From assembly GCA_003555335.1 (NCBI GenBank), contig PWHD01000060.1, forward strand, positions 37,267 through 101,266: DNA of 64,000 nt, written 5' to 3'. The translations under genes and the position numbers were made by a program. The DNA comes from Mollicutes bacterium. Its GTDB lineage: Bacteria > Bacillota_I > Bacilli_A > Izemoplasmatales > Izemoplasmataceae. Under the pieces are notes generated by a model, which did not search any database, was not told where the DNA came from, and saw only the letters and a list, made by a program, of their open reading frames with translations. Shown piece by piece: positions 15,262-24,995 of the stretch (positions within the stretch are counted from its first letter, which is position 1; every line of letters starts with the position of its first letter).

Positions 15262-16465
15262 TGTGCATCAGTGCCTGTTTGATGAGATATAGCGCGTAGG
15301 TTGTGGCCTTGGACCTTATCATCTGACGGTCGCCGGTGAAGATGCGGTGGTAGGTTTTCGTCGAGTTCTCGAAACAAATCCCGAAATAGACCGTACCGAC
15401 GGGCTTTTCACCCGTTCCGCCACCGGGCCCGGCGATGCCAGAAATGCTCACTGTGATATCCGCGCCCGTCTTCTTGGCGAGCTGATAGGCGAGTTCGTAG
15501 ACGCACTGCGCACTCACGGCGCCGAACTCGTCGATGATCATATCGTTGAGACCGAGTTGCTTGATTTTAGAAGCGTTGTCATAAAGGACATAGGCTTCTT
15601 TGAGCACTTTCGAAGCGTCCGGCACATTGATGATACGGCTTGATAGCATTCCCCCCGTGCAGGACTCGGCGAGACTGATGGTTTTTTCCATGTCGATGAG
15701 CGTATGGACCACCTGATCTTCCAAGGGCGTATCGTGCGGACCGACGATATGGTCTTGGAAGGTTTTTTTGAAATCGGTGATGGCGGCTTGGAGTTTTTTC
15801 TCATCGGAGGTGGTGAATATATAGCTGATCTCTCCGAGATTGGCGTAGGGTGCGATGCGGACATCCGGGTGACTGTCATAGATGGAATCCATCATACTTT
15901 CGAATTCGCTTTCACCCTTGCCTACAAGCAGATAGCCCTTCTTATGGACGGGGTCACCGTTCATGGTGAGCAGATGGTCCTTCAGCTTTTCAAACATCGG
16001 CTTGAGCTCGCTTGGCGGACCCGGAAGAAGAACAATCGTCTTACCATCAACAGGAACAACCGCACCTGGCGCCGTCCCGAAGTCGTTTTTCAAAATGGTC
16101 GCCGTTTTCGGGAAATAGGCCTGTTTGAGATTGTTGTCTTCCATCTTACGGCCCGCGTTTTTAAAATAGGTCCGGAGCGTTTTTTCGGTGTCGTGGTCTT
16201 TTTTCATTTCCAGATTGTAAAAAGAGACCACGCTTTCCTTGGTCAGATCATCGCGGCTCGGGCCGAGTCCTCCGGTAATAATAATCAGCTGATCATTGCT
16301 TTGGGCGAGTGCGTCATGGATTTCGGATTCGTCATCGGATAGGGTAATGGCTTTGGATACAGGGATGTTGAGGGATAAGAGTTCTGCGCCCAGAAAAGAG
16401 AGATTCGTGTTGAGGGTTCTTCCCATGAGCAGTTCGTTTCCTACTGATATTATCGTCGCTTTCAT
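15251..16465 (-). CDS. cinA: CinA-like competence/damage-inducible protein (NMN amidohydrolase family)
   Basis: CinA proteins join an N-terminal MoCF-like nucleotide pyrophosphatase domain (about 1-170: 'ISVGNELLMGRTLNTN', 'ITGGLGPSRDDLTKE', 'LLPGPPSELKPMFE') to a C-terminal CinA domain (about 250-400: 'SLAESCTGGMLSSRI', 'SGIAGPGGGTGEKPVGTVYF') that deamidates nicotinamide mononucleotide in NAD recycling. The 404 residues are the standard length and both domains look intact. I start at ATG 16465, preceded by AGGTGA; six further codons upstream overlap the -10 box. An extended -10 (TGC-TATAAT, near 16485) lies upstream. The alpha/beta hydrolase gene follows with an 11-base overlap. Confidence 0.93.
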   Translation of the reverse strand: MKATIISVGNELLMGRTLNTNLSFLGAELLSLNIPVSKAITLSDDESEIHDALAQSNDQLIIITGGLGPSRDDLTKESVVSFYNLEMKKDHDTEKTLRTYFKNAGRKMEDNNLKQAYFPKTATILKNDFGTAPGAVVPVDGKTIVLLPGPPSELKPMFEKLKDHLLTMNGDPVHKKGYLLVGKGESEFESMMDSIYDSHPDVRIAPYANLGEISYIFTTSDEKKLQAAITDFKKTFQDHIVGPHDTPLEDQVVHTLIDMEKTISLAESCTGGMLSSRIINVPDASKVLKEAYVLYDNASKIKQLGLNDMIIDEFGAVSAQCVYELAYQLAKKTGADITVSISGIAGPGGGTGEKPVGTVYFGICFENSTKTYHRIFTGDRQMIRSKATTYALYLIKQALMHNES

Positions 16466-16525
16466 TTTATCACCTACGACCATTATAGCATCTTTGTGGC
16501 GGATTTGAAGTTTGACAAATAAAAA

Positions 16526-16576
16526 ACCCTTTGAATACGCAGCGGTTTGAGAAAGATGGCTGAGGCTTCAAAGGGT
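16526..16576 (-). terminator. Terminator after the ychF-membrane protein operon
   Basis: 10-bp stem ACCCTTTGAA/TTCAAAGGGT enclosing a 31-base loop, followed on the minus strand by TTTTTT. The loop is long for an intrinsic terminator and may itself fold. It lies 17 bases after the stop codon of the gene at 16593. Confidence 0.7.
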
Positions 16577-16592
16577 AGGGACAAGCCGGTTC

Positions 16593-17075
16593 TTATAGCG
16601 CCATGGCTTCGTTCAAAAGAAGGAATATGATGGCGATGGTGGCAAGAATTACCGCCGCGAAAAAGGCGACATGGATGATGAGGTGGCTTTTTTGCTGGAG
16701 GAAATCACTCGGATTCTCAAGTCTTTTGAGGCGTGCATAAAGATAAAACACAAGATAAAGTGTGAACACGAAAAAGAACACCAGGAAAATCACAAGTGGG
16801 ACGTAAGTGAGCACCAGGTCGACGATGAAAGCGACAATGCCCGGTTCGAAAGGACTCATGTCGAAAACGCCGTGAATGATCATGAGGCCGAAGATGATGG
16901 CGGCAACCACTTTATAGTGCTCGAAGAGACCGCCTTTCTTGAATGAAAGCATTTTTCTGGGTTGGATGGACTTGGTCCTGAAATACTGGACGAAGATACC
17001 GACGAAGAATGTGATGAAGAAAAGCATGATGGCGAGTTGGACATAGTTCAAAAGTATCTGCAGTTCGGGTGACAT
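16593..17075 (-). CDS. Four-helix membrane protein of unknown function
   Basis: I do not recognise a family. The 160 residues contain four strong hydrophobic segments (about 11-31, 53-73, 82-112 and 132-156) with short charged loops: 'QYFRTKSIQPRKMLSFKKGG' between helices 1 and 2, and 'RLKRLENPSDFLQQKSH' between 3 and 4. The positive loops suggest both lie on the cytoplasmic side. It follows ychF by 17 bases with its own AAAGGAG site and ends at a terminator, so it is the last gene of a two-gene operon. No catalytic motif is visible. Confidence 0.7.
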   Translation of the reverse strand: MSPELQILLNYVQLAIMLFFITFFVGIFVQYFRTKSIQPRKMLSFKKGGLFEHYKVVAAIIFGLMIIHGVFDMSPFEPGIVAFIVDLVLTYVPLVIFLVFFFVFTLYLVFYLYARLKRLENPSDFLQQKSHLIIHVAFFAAVILATIAIIFLLLNEAMAL

Positions 17076-17092
17076 AGTGGTAATCTCCTTTT

Positions 17093-18196
17093 TTAGACGT
17101 TGAATCTGAAGAGCAGGATATCGCCGTCTTTAACTTTGTATTCCTTACCTTCAAGACGAAGTTTTCCCGCTTCTTTCGCTTTGATCATCGACCCATAATG
17201 CATCAGGTCGTCATAAGCGATGGTTTCGGCACGGATGAAGCCTTTTTGGAAATCACTGTGGATGACGCCGGCGCACTCCGGGGCGGTCATGCCTTCTTTG
17301 AACGTCCAGGCTCTGACTTCTTTCTCGCCGGCGGTGAAGAAGGTCCTGAGGTTGAGAAGGTTGTAGCTTTCCTGAATCAGACGGTCGAGTCCCGTCTCAT
17401 AAAGGCCCAGTTCAGTCAGGTAATCACGTTTGTCGGATTCGTCGAGTTCGCTCATTTCGGCTTCAATCTGGGCACTGATGGTGATGGCGGTCGCATTTTC
17501 TTCGGCCGCCTTCTCGAAAACAGCGTCGACAAAATCGTTGCCGACGTTGGTCTGCAGCATATCCTCGCTGACATTGCAGACATAGATAATCGGCTTGAGC
17601 GTCAGGAACCCGTAGCTCTGGATGGTTTTTCTTTCGTTTTTGTCGAGACCGAGCTGACGGATGGGTTTGTTTTCAAGCAGACCCTCATGGATGGCTTTCA
17701 ATATCTTGAACTCTTCGAGTATGTCGGTTTCGACTTTGAGCTGGGCTTTTTTTTCGATTTTCGGTAGCCGCTTTTCGACAATATCGAGGTCTGCGAAGAT
17801 GAGTTCGGTGTTGATGGTCTCGATGTCCCGGAGCGGATTGATGGTGCCATCCACGTGCATGACATCATCATCTTCGAAGCATCTGACCACCTGCACGATG
17901 GCGTCGACCTCGCGGATATGGGCCAGAAACTGGTTGCCAAGGCCCTCGCCCTTCGAGGCACCCTTCACAAGTCCTGCGATGTCGGTGAACTCGAATCCGG
18001 TGGGGATGGTCTCTTTCGGTTTGATGATTTCTGCGATATCGTAAAGCCGTTTGTCCGGGACGTTGACGACCCCCACGTTCGGATCGATGGTCGCAAACGG
18101 GTAGTTGGCGGCATGTGCGGTTGATTTGGTGATGGCGTTGAATAGGGTCGATTTGCCGACATTGGGCAATCCGACAATTCCTGCGGTCAAGGCCAA
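17093..18196 (-). CDS. ychF: Ribosome-binding ATPase YchF
   Basis: YchF is an Obg-family P-loop protein that prefers ATP, binds ribosomes and is linked to translation and oxidative-stress control. From a TTG start at 18196 the protein reads (M)[19 protein letters not shown], exactly the family start, and has 367 residues. G1 is GLPNVGKST (9-17). The G4 position reads NVSE rather than NKxD, which is the feature that changes nucleotide preference. A coiled-coil insert and the C-terminal TGS domain (last ~80 residues, '[14 protein letters not shown]', '[16 protein letters not shown]') follow. AAAGGAG stands 8 bases before the TTG, whereas the nearest ATG overlaps that site, which is why I choose TTG. 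Confidence 0.95.
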   Translation of the reverse strand: MALTAGIVGLPNVGKSTLFNAITKSTAHAANYPFATIDPNVGVVNVPDKRLYDIAEIIKPKETIPTGFEFTDIAGLVKGASKGEGLGNQFLAHIREVDAIVQVVRCFEDDDVMHVDGTINPLRDIETINTELIFADLDIVEKRLPKIEKKAQLKVETDILEEFKILKAIHEGLLENKPIRQLGLDKNERKTIQSYGFLTLKPIIYVCNVSEDMLQTNVGNDFVDAVFEKAAEENATAITISAQIEAEMSELDESDKRDYLTELGLYETGLDRLIQESYNLLNLRTFFTAGEKEVRAWTFKEGMTAPECAGVIHSDFQKGFIRAETIAYDDLMHYGSMIKAKEAGKLRLEGKEYKVKDGDILLFRFNV

Positions 18197-18261
18197 AGTA
18201 ATCATCTCCTTTAATTCGCTCTTCACATTGTATTATATATCGAGCAAAAACTCAATGATTA

Positions 18262-19107
18262 TTACTTTGTCCTTTTGAGCCTGTACGATAAGACGTAGCG
18301 GTTTGGCCCCTCATCCGGGATTTCTTCACTGATGAAACGCTTGAAGACGATACCCGCGGTGACCAGTCCGATTTCGAAGTGGGCCATCGCGATTCCGATA
18401 TCAAGCGCCTGGATATTGTAGGAAAGTTTTTTCGTGTAGCGCTCATCCTCGGCAAGGAACACATGGACATTCTTGCCATCCGACAAGAAGCGCCAGGGTT
18501 GCTTATTCGAGGCGGACGGACCCCGTTGGACGAGGTCGAACACCGGGGCGAGCCTCGGCGCTTTGGTCCGTTTCAAAGGGGTCGTGAATGACTGGTCGAA
18601 AAAAAGTGACTCGAACGGCTTGCGCTTTCCTGACTGCGCGAACAGACGGATGGTCTTATCCTTCAGTGATTGAGTTTTCGCAGGGTAGCCCACGGGCGTG
18701 ACGGCAGGGATGAACCCGGTGTTTTCCGCATAACCGGCGAACTGACTGCGCTTGAATGTGCCGCCCAACCAGCAGGTTCCATACCCTTTGTCCGTCAACA
18801 TGAGAATCAATCTTTCGAAGATGTAGCCGAAATCGATTAGGGCCTCGAAACGGTTTTCGGTGACACCGGCGATGAAAGCGGGCGCATTCTTGATGAAACC
18901 GTAGGTCCCGATTTTTTCATCGTTTTCCTCCTGATTTTCGGTGGTGATCAGATGGAGTTTCAAACTGTGCTTGAAGGGCCCGATCATCGTTTCGTGTTCT
19001 GCGAGCAGGCTTCTGATGGTATCGAGGTCGTGGTTTTTGAGCGGTCTTTTCTCATAGGTTCTTATGGAGGTGCGCTTTTTTATCGCGGCGGCCAGTGTCT
19101 TTTCCAT
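18262..19107 (-). CDS. Nitroreductase-family flavoprotein (TM1586-like)
   Basis: A 281-residue member of the putative nitroreductase group with an internal duplication. The N-terminal half has 'IKKRTSIRTYEKRPL', the usual FMN-phosphate-binding arginine-rich start, and 'LTDKGYGTCWLGGTFKRSQF'. The C-terminal half has 'LVQRGPSASNKQPWRF', the second FMN-contact stretch. These enzymes bind FMN and reduce nitro compounds, quinones or unknown substrates using NAD(P)H. The ATG directly follows the htrA stop codon with no gap, so it is the third gene of tatD-htrA-nitroreductase. Confidence 0.83.
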   Translation of the reverse strand: MEKTLAAAIKKRTSIRTYEKRPLKNHDLDTIRSLLAEHETMIGPFKHSLKLHLITTENQEENDEKIGTYGFIKNAPAFIAGVTENRFEALIDFGYIFERLILMLTDKGYGTCWLGGTFKRSQFAGYAENTGFIPAVTPVGYPAKTQSLKDKTIRLFAQSGKRKPFESLFFDQSFTTPLKRTKAPRLAPVFDLVQRGPSASNKQPWRFLSDGKNVHVFLAEDERYTKKLSYNIQALDIGIAMAHFEIGLVTAGIVFKRFISEEIPDEGPNRYVLSYRLKRTK

Positions 19108-20262
19108 CTAACGGTCGTCCGGGTGGACGAGCAGTTCGACATAAGGACTCTCGAAGGTCTCGCCGTCGCGGATATAGCGCACACTTACCATCGAGCCCAC
19201 CTGAGCGTTCAAAATACGTTCACGAAGTTCGTTGAAGTTGAGCACCGTCTCATAGTCGGTCCACGCTTGAAGTTTGAAACCGGTGATGATGTCGCCGGGT
19301 TCGATACCGGCTTCATGGGCGGTGCCGTCTGGCGAAGTGTCTTCGACACAGACACCATAGTCCTGATCACAGGCTGCGATTCTGTCTTGGGCGGTGATTC
19401 CGAAGAACGGCCGTTCGACATACCCCTTCTCTTCGAGTTCATTGACGATGCGCTTCACCGTGTTGGAAGGAATCGCGAATCCGATATTCGCGGCCGCATC
19501 CTCGATGATCTTCATATTGTTGATGCCGATGAGTTCACCGTTGATATCGAAAAGGGCACCACCGCTGTTTCCCGGTGATATGGCGGCATCGTGTTGCAAG
19601 AAGGGCACCTGATATGGGCTGCCGGGTACAAAGCGGGCAAGACCGGAAATCACACCCTGTGTCCAGCTGCCGAAGAAGTTGAACCCGAGCGGGTTCCCCA
19701 GGGCGAAGACGAACTGCCCGGGTTGAAGCTCGTAGGAATCGGCGAACTGCACCGTCTGGAAATTATCCGTGGATTCGAATCTGATGACGGCGAGGTCGGT
19801 GGTCGGGTCAAGACCGATGATTTCGGTGAACTGGTTTTCAATGGTATAAAGCATGCCGTTTCGTTCATAGACGATCTCGACATTCTCGAAAGGTGAATCC
19901 GCATTATCCGGCTGGATGACATGGTGATTAGTAACCACATAGTAATGGTTGCCGTCTTTCCTGTAGATCATGCCCGAGGCGGTTCCCGAGTCAAAACCGC
20001 TATAGACCTGGATGCCGACCAGGGTGTCCTTGCGGTTTTCCACCATCGTTTTGAGCGCGGTCTCGAATCCGTCTAAATCGTAATCGACACGATGATAACT
20101 GTCGTTCATCAGATCTTCCACAAGATCGATGAGTTCCTGTCTGGTGAATTCGTTGACATTGTAGGTGATGGGTTCCTTATCCTCTTCGATGAAAAAAAAG
20201 TCGCAAGCCGAGAGGGTAAGTACGGAAAGCAGGGTGATAAGAAGAAGTAGAATCTTTTTCAC
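19108..20262 (-). CDS. HtrA/DegP-like trypsin-type serine protease, lipoprotein
   Basis: An extracytoplasmic quality-control protease. The 384 residues begin with a lipoprotein signal ('KKILLLLITLLSVLTLSAC', lipobox LSAC with Cys at 20), so it should be lipid-anchored on the outer face of the membrane, where most Gram-positive HtrA proteins have a transmembrane anchor. The trypsin-like domain has the triad H114 ('VTNHHVI'), D156 ('TTDLAVIRF') and S233 ('SPGNSGGALFD'), and one PDZ domain follows (about 285-375, 'GIEPGDIITGF'). I prefer the second GTG (20262) because the GGAG site is correctly spaced from it; a first GTG (20271) abuts that site. The start overlaps the end of tatD. Confidence 0.9.
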   Translation of the reverse strand: MKKILLLLITLLSVLTLSACDFFFIEEDKEPITYNVNEFTRQELIDLVEDLMNDSYHRVDYDLDGFETALKTMVENRKDTLVGIQVYSGFDSGTASGMIYRKDGNHYYVVTNHHVIQPDNADSPFENVEIVYERNGMLYTIENQFTEIIGLDPTTDLAVIRFESTDNFQTVQFADSYELQPGQFVFALGNPLGFNFFGSWTQGVISGLARFVPGSPYQVPFLQHDAAISPGNSGGALFDINGELIGINNMKIIEDAAANIGFAIPSNTVKRIVNELEEKGYVERPFFGITAQDRIAACDQDYGVCVEDTSPDGTAHEAGIEPGDIITGFKLQAWTDYETVLNFNELRERILNAQVGSMVSVRYIRDGETFESPYVELLVHPDDR

Positions 20263-20267
20263 AATAA

Positions 20268-21029
20268 TCACTCCATATCGAATAGTGTTTTCGCATTATG
20301 CGTGGTGAGGGCTGCGATGGTTTCATAGTCTGAACCGCGTTCTTTCGCGATGGCTTCGACGATAAGCGGAAGTAAGCCCGGTTCATTGGTCTTCCCTCTG
20401 TGAGGGTGGGGTGCGAGAAAAGGCGCGTCGGTTTCGACAAGGAGTCTTTCTTCCCTGACGATTCGGGCGACTTCTTTGGGCTTTTTCGCATTCTTGAATG
20501 TCACCGGTCCACCCAAGGATATATGGAGCCCGAGATCCATGAACTTTTCGGCCATTTCCGCAGAGCCGCTATAGCAGTGCATCACGCCTTTGATGGGTGC
20601 ATAGGGTTTCAGGATTTCGTAGGTGATCTCTGTGGCCTCACGCATATGGATGACCAGGGGCAGATTGTTGGCTTGCGCGAGTTCAATCTGTTTTTTGAAG
20701 ACATCGATTTGTTCTTTCTCGTTGTCTTTTTGCCAGTATAAGTCGAGACCGCATTCACCGACAGCCTTCACTTTCCCATGGGTGATCAGTTCCTCGACAC
20801 GGGTGAGCGCATGGGGCATCATGTCATTGACATGAGTGGGATGGATGCCGACAGAAGCATAAATGTTGTCATGGGACTCGGCGATTGCGATCGCCCGTTC
20901 GTTCATGAGCGGGTCGAAGCCGATGACCAGCATCTTATCTACGTTTTTCAAGCGGGCGGTTTCGATGACTTTTTCCAGGGACTCGTATAGCGTTTCGTTG
21001 TTCAGATGGACATGCGTGTCTATCAGCAT
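20268..21029 (-). CDS. tatD: TatD-family metal-dependent deoxyribonuclease
   Basis: TatD nucleases are TIM-barrel metal enzymes with 3'-5' exonuclease activity on DNA and RNA; roles in DNA repair and in DNA breakdown are reported. The 253-residue sequence has the metal-binding 'DTHVHL' (about 3-8), 'GVHPTHV' (about 60), 'VGECGLDLYW', 'IHMREA', 'MHCYSGS' and 'LLVETDAPFLAPHPHRGK', covering all the usual ligands. I start at ATG 21029, preceded by AAGGAG; 13 codons upstream are not family-like. In Bacillus tatD (yabD) follows metG; here it heads an operon with htrA and the nitroreductase gene. Confidence 0.94.
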   Translation of the reverse strand: MLIDTHVHLNNETLYESLEKVIETARLKNVDKMLVIGFDPLMNERAIAIAESHDNIYASVGIHPTHVNDMMPHALTRVEELITHGKVKAVGECGLDLYWQKDNEKEQIDVFKKQIELAQANNLPLVIHMREATEITYEILKPYAPIKGVMHCYSGSAEMAEKFMDLGLHISLGGPVTFKNAKKPKEVARIVREERLLVETDAPFLAPHPHRGKTNEPGLLPLIVEAIAKERGSDYETIAALTTHNAKTLFDME

Positions 21030-21072
21030 TGTATCACTCCTTACTCCTATTGTACCAAATAAAGACATAAAA

Positions 21073-21092
21073 AAAGAGGCTTGCGCCTCTTT
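21073..21092 (-). terminator. Terminator of the str operon (after tuf)
   Basis: 8-bp stem AAAGAGGC/GCCTCTTT closed by a four-base loop (GCAA on the minus strand) and followed by seven T. It begins 14 bases after the tuf stop. Confidence 0.92.
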
Positions 21093-21106
21093 TTTGGTTT
21101 GGGTTA

Positions 21107-22297
21107 TTAGTCTTCTACACTTGCGACGACGCCGGCACCAACGGTACGTCCACCCTCACGGATGGAGAACTTGGTCCCTTGTTCGAGCGCGATCGGGTAG
21201 ATGAGTTCAACGTTCATCTCGACGTTGTCTCCAGGCATGACCATTTCAACGCCTTCTGGAAGTTCGACAACACCGGTGACGTCGGTGGTACGGAAGTAGA
21301 ATTGCGGGCGGTAATTGGAGAAGAACGGAGTATGGCGGCCGCCTTCTTCTTTGCTCAGTACGTAGACCTCACCTTTGAATTTAGTGTGAGGCGTAACACT
21401 TCCTGGTTTGGCAAGAACTTGTCCGCGTTGGATGTCATCACGTGTGACACCACGCAGAAGTGCGCCGATATTATCGCCGGCTTGAGCGTCATCAAGAAGC
21501 TTGCGGAACATTTCGACACCGGTGACAACGGTTTTCCTGGTAGGTTTGATACCGACGATTTCAACTTCGTCTTGTACTTTGACTTTACCACGGTCAACAC
21601 GTCCGGTTGCGACGGTACCGCGTCCGGTGATGCTGAAGACGTCTTCGACAGGCATCAAGAAAGGTTTGTCGGTGTCACGGACAGGGTCGTCGATGTAGGA
21701 GTCGACCGCATCCATGAGTTCGATAATCTTGTCTTCGTGGTCGCTGTCGCCCTCGAGTGCTTTGAGTGCGGAGCCCATGATGACAGGAATGTCGTCACCT
21801 GGGAAGTCATACTCGCTCAGAAGCTCGCGGACTTCCATTTCGACGAGTTCGAGAAGTTCGTCGTCATCGACCATGTCGGTTTTGTTGAGGAAGACGACGA
21901 TTTTCGGTACCCCTACCTGACGTGCAAGCAGGATATGCTCGCGGGTTTGTGGCATGGGGCCGTCGGCGGCGCTTACGACGAGGATGGATCCGTCCATCTG
22001 TGCGGCACCGGTGATCATATTCTTAACGTAGTCGGCGTGACCCGGGCAGTCTACGTGGGCATAGTGGCGCTTCTCAGTCGCATACTCGATGTGGGCGGTG
22101 TTGATGGTGATGCCTCTTTCTTTTTCTTCGGGCGCGTTATCAATGGATGCATAGTCGGATGCTTGTGTATCGCCGATGCCTCTTTTGCTCAATACAGTTG
22201 CAATGGCGGCTGTAAGAGTGGTTTTTCCGTGGTCAACGTGGCCGATGGTTCCAACATTGACATGGATACCTTTACGTTCAAATTTTTGTTTTCCCAT
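21107..22297 (-). CDS. tuf: Translation elongation factor Tu
   Basis: EF-Tu delivers aminoacyl-tRNA to the ribosome as a GTP complex. The 396 residues show G1 'GHVDHGKTT' (about 19-27), 'RGITINTAH' (switch I), '[13 protein letters not shown]' (G3), 'NKTDMVDD' (G4) and the C-terminal barrel domains ending '[14 protein letters not shown]'. The length is standard. It is last in rpsL-rpsG-fusA-tuf but also has its own promoter in the fusA-tuf gap (22348-22376), giving extra expression of this abundant protein, and is followed by a strong terminator. Confidence 0.99.
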   Translation of the reverse strand: MGKQKFERKGIHVNVGTIGHVDHGKTTLTAAIATVLSKRGIGDTQASDYASIDNAPEEKERGITINTAHIEYATEKRHYAHVDCPGHADYVKNMITGAAQMDGSILVVSAADGPMPQTREHILLARQVGVPKIVVFLNKTDMVDDDELLELVEMEVRELLSEYDFPGDDIPVIMGSALKALEGDSDHEDKIIELMDAVDSYIDDPVRDTDKPFLMPVEDVFSITGRGTVATGRVDRGKVKVQDEVEIVGIKPTRKTVVTGVEMFRKLLDDAQAGDNIGALLRGVTRDDIQRGQVLAKPGSVTPHTKFKGEVYVLSKEEGGRHTPFFSNYRPQFYFRTTDVTGVVELPEGVEMVMPGDNVEMNVELIYPIALEQGTKFSIREGGRTVGAGVVASVED

Positions 22298-22347
22298 TTC
22301 GATATTTCCTCCTTATAATTGTTCTTATAACATCATTATTTTATCGT

Positions 22348-22376
22348 ATTATAAATTATATTGCAAGTTAAATCAA
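22348..22376 (-). promoter_or_regulatory. Internal promoter for tuf
   Basis: TTGATT (22371-22376), 17-base spacer, TATAAT (22348-22353) on the minus strand, immediately after the fusA stop. A second, overlapping possibility (TTGCAA with TAAAAT, 17 bases apart) lies a little downstream. The leader to the tuf ATG is AT-rich and about 45 bases long. Confidence 0.8.
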
Positions 22377-24446
22377 TTAGCCAGTACGTTTTTTGATGAT
22401 TTCTTCAGCGATGGATTTCGGGGCCTTTTCATAGTGTGAGAACTGCATTGTATAGTTCCCCCGGCCCTGTGTGTTCGAGCGTAGACTGGTCGCATAGCCG
22501 AACATCTCGCTGAGTGGGACCTTACAGGTCACCTGATGGGCGTTGCCACGCTTCTGTTGGCTTTCAATTTTCCCTCTTCGTCCGGTCAGATCACCGATGA
22601 CGTTGCCCAGATAATCATCCGGTGCGATGGCATCGACGTTCATGACTGGTTCTAAAAGTACAGGTTGACATTTTTCTTTGGCGTTTCTGACCGCGTAGGA
22701 TGCGGCGACTTTGAAGGCCATCTCGTTGGAGTCGACATCGTGGTAGGACCCGTCATAAAGGGTCGCCTTGATATCGATGAGGGGATAACCTGCGAGAACG
22801 CCGTTTTCAAGGGATTCTTCGATTCCTTTGCCGACCACGGGAATGTATTCGCGTGGAACGACACCGCCGACGACCTTGTCGACGAATTCGAAGCCTTCTC
22901 CTTCGTTTGGTTCGAACTTGATCCAAACGTGGCCGTATTGGCCGCGTCCACCGGATTGACGGACGAATTTTCCTTCGACTTCGGCTTCCTGTGTGAATGT
23001 CTCACGGTAAGAAACCTGTGGCGCGCCGACATTGGCTTCAACCTTGAACTCTCGTTTCATGCGGTCGACAAGGATGTCGAGGTGGAGTTCACCCATACCG
23101 GCGATGATGGTCTGACCCGTCTCTTCGTTGGTGTAGGTCCGGAAGGTTGGGTCTTCTTCGGCGAGCTTTTGAAGCGCATTGCCCATCTTGTCCTGGTCGG
23201 CTTTCGACTTGGGTTCGATGGCGACACTGATGACCGGTTCGGGGAATGTCATCTTCTCGAGAATGATCGGGAATCCCTCAGCGGCGAGGGTGTCTCCTGT
23301 GGTCGTATTCTTGAGTCCGATCGCAGCGGCGATATCCCCTGAATAAACCTGTTCGATCTCTTCGCGGTGGTTCGCATGCATCTGCAGGATTCGACCGATT
23401 CTTTCCTTGTTGTCCTTTGTCGTGTTCATGACATAGGACCCTTTTTTCAAGACACCGGAGTATACTCTGAAGAAGGTCAGTCTACCGACGAAGGGGTCGG
23501 TGGCGACTTTGAAGGCGAGTGCGGAAAACTTTGCGTTGTCGTCCGAAGCGACTTTGACTTCCTCACCGCTTTTCAGGGTTCCTTTGACTTTGACGACATC
23601 TGTCGGTGCGGGCAGATAATCGATGACGGCATCGAGCATCAGCTTGACACCTTTGTTTTTGAAGGCGCTGCCGCAGAGGACGGGGAAGAATTCGACATCG
23701 AGCGTCGCTTTGCGGATTGCGGCGATGATTTCCTCTTCGGTGATTGTTTCCCCTTCAAGGTATTTCATCATGAGGTCTTCGTTGAAATCGGCGAGTTCTT
23801 CAATCAGCGTATTGCGCTTGTCCTCGGCGATTGCCTTGAGGTCTTCGGGGATGTCGATCTCTTCGGCCACTTCATTGGGTCCGCCGTCATAGTGATAGGC
23901 CTGCATTCTGACCAGGTCGATGATGCCTGTGAACTCATCTTCCGAACCAATCGGCCATTGGATTGCAGCGGCGTTGACGCCGAGACGTTCCTTGATGGAC
24001 CCGACGCTGAACTCGAAATCGGCACCGAGTTTGTCCATTTTGTTGACGAAGACAACTCGGGGAACCATGTAGTCGGTGGCTTGTCGCCAAACGGTTTCTG
24101 TTTGCGGCTCGACGCCGGCCTGGGCGTCAAGGACCGCGACGGCACCGTCTAGCACGCGCAGAGAACGGGAGACCTCGACGGTGAAATCGACGTGGCCCGG
24201 GGTATCAATGATATTGACGCGATGTTCGCGCCAAAAAGCGGTCGTTGCGGCAGATGTGATTGTGATTCCGCGTTCCTGTTCTTGATCCATCCAGTCCATC
24301 TGGGAAGCACCATCATGTGTCTCACCGATCTTATGGATCTTGCCGGTATGGTATAAAACCCGTTCTGTTGTCGTGGTCTTACCGGCATCGATATGGGCCA
24401 TAATACCGATGTTACGTGTTTTTTCTAGTGTGTATTTACGTGCCAT
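22377..24446 (-). CDS. fusA: Translation elongation factor G
   Basis: EF-G drives tRNA-mRNA translocation with GTP hydrolysis and, with RRF, splits ribosomes. The 689-residue protein begins '[20 protein letters not shown]' and shows the GTPase elements '[12 protein letters not shown]', '[14 protein letters not shown]', '[12 protein letters not shown]' and '[10 protein letters not shown]', followed by domains II-V with '[14 protein letters not shown]' and 'SYRETF'. All elements are intact. It lies 15 bases after rpsG and before tuf. Confidence 0.99.
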   Translation of the reverse strand: MARKYTLEKTRNIGIMAHIDAGKTTTTERVLYHTGKIHKIGETHDGASQMDWMDQEQERGITITSAATTAFWREHRVNIIDTPGHVDFTVEVSRSLRVLDGAVAVLDAQAGVEPQTETVWRQATDYMVPRVVFVNKMDKLGADFEFSVGSIKERLGVNAAAIQWPIGSEDEFTGIIDLVRMQAYHYDGGPNEVAEEIDIPEDLKAIAEDKRNTLIEELADFNEDLMMKYLEGETITEEEIIAAIRKATLDVEFFPVLCGSAFKNKGVKLMLDAVIDYLPAPTDVVKVKGTLKSGEEVKVASDDNAKFSALAFKVATDPFVGRLTFFRVYSGVLKKGSYVMNTTKDNKERIGRILQMHANHREEIEQVYSGDIAAAIGLKNTTTGDTLAAEGFPIILEKMTFPEPVISVAIEPKSKADQDKMGNALQKLAEEDPTFRTYTNEETGQTIIAGMGELHLDILVDRMKREFKVEANVGAPQVSYRETFTQEAEVEGKFVRQSGGRGQYGHVWIKFEPNEGEGFEFVDKVVGGVVPREYIPVVGKGIEESLENGVLAGYPLIDIKATLYDGSYHDVDSNEMAFKVAASYAVRNAKEKCQPVLLEPVMNVDAIAPDDYLGNVIGDLTGRRGKIESQQKRGNAHQVTCKVPLSEMFGYATSLRSNTQGRGNYTMQFSHYEKAPKSIAEEIIKKRTG

Positions 24447-24461
24447 AATGCGTGCTCCTTT

Positions 24462-24932
24462 CTACCAGCGGTAATGTGCGAATGCTTTGTTTGCATCTGC
24501 CATCCTGTGCATATCTTCACGTTTTTTGACTGATTGTCCTGTGTTGTTCGCCGCATCGACGATTTCTTTCGCGAGGCGTTCATCCATGGTTTTTTCTGTT
24601 CTGAGTCGTGCATATTGTGTCAACCATCTGAGACCAAGAGTGTAGCGACGTTCTTCACGAACCTCTGAGGGTATCTGATAGTTCTGTCCACCGATACGTC
24701 TTGCACGGACTTCGAATGTCGGCATGATGTTGTTGAGCGCTTCTTCGAAGACCTCAATCGGTGGTTTGTTTGAAATCTCTTCAACACGCTTGAACGCACT
24801 GTAAAGAATGCGTTGCGCGGTATTTTTCTTTCCGTCGTTCATGATGCTGTTGATCAGTTTGGTGACAAGTTTCGAGTTGTAGATTGGATCGGGTAATACA
24901 TCTCTTTTTGCGATGTGTCCTTTACGAGGCAT
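24462..24932 (-). CDS. rpsG: 30S ribosomal protein S7
   Basis: S7 nucleates folding of the 30S head by binding 16S rRNA near the E site. The 156-residue sequence starts '[20 protein letters not shown]' and contains the typical '[17 protein letters not shown]' and '[18 protein letters not shown]'. The length is the Bacillus value. It sits between rpsL (63 bases upstream) and fusA in the str operon. Confidence 0.98.
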   Translation of the reverse strand: MPRKGHIAKRDVLPDPIYNSKLVTKLINSIMNDGKKNTAQRILYSAFKRVEEISNKPPIEVFEEALNNIMPTFEVRARRIGGQNYQIPSEVREERRYTLGLRWLTQYARLRTEKTMDERLAKEIVDAANNTGQSVKKREDMHRMADANKAFAHYRW

Positions 24933-24995
24933 AAATTTTTCCTCCTTTCAGTTTCATATGATAAATCCATACCTTTTTCTGCGTCTATCTTGAAT

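Noticed and set aside
18188..18226. ATG starts of ychF upstream of the TTG at 18196
   Set aside because: The nearest ATG overlaps the ribosome site, and the TTG gives exactly the family N-terminus [15 protein letters not shown] with proper spacing.
21179..22318. Long plus-strand open frame (379 codons) opposite tuf
   Set aside because: Shadow of tuf. Similar long antisense frames lie opposite fusA, rpoB and rpoC and have no ribosome sites or known motifs.
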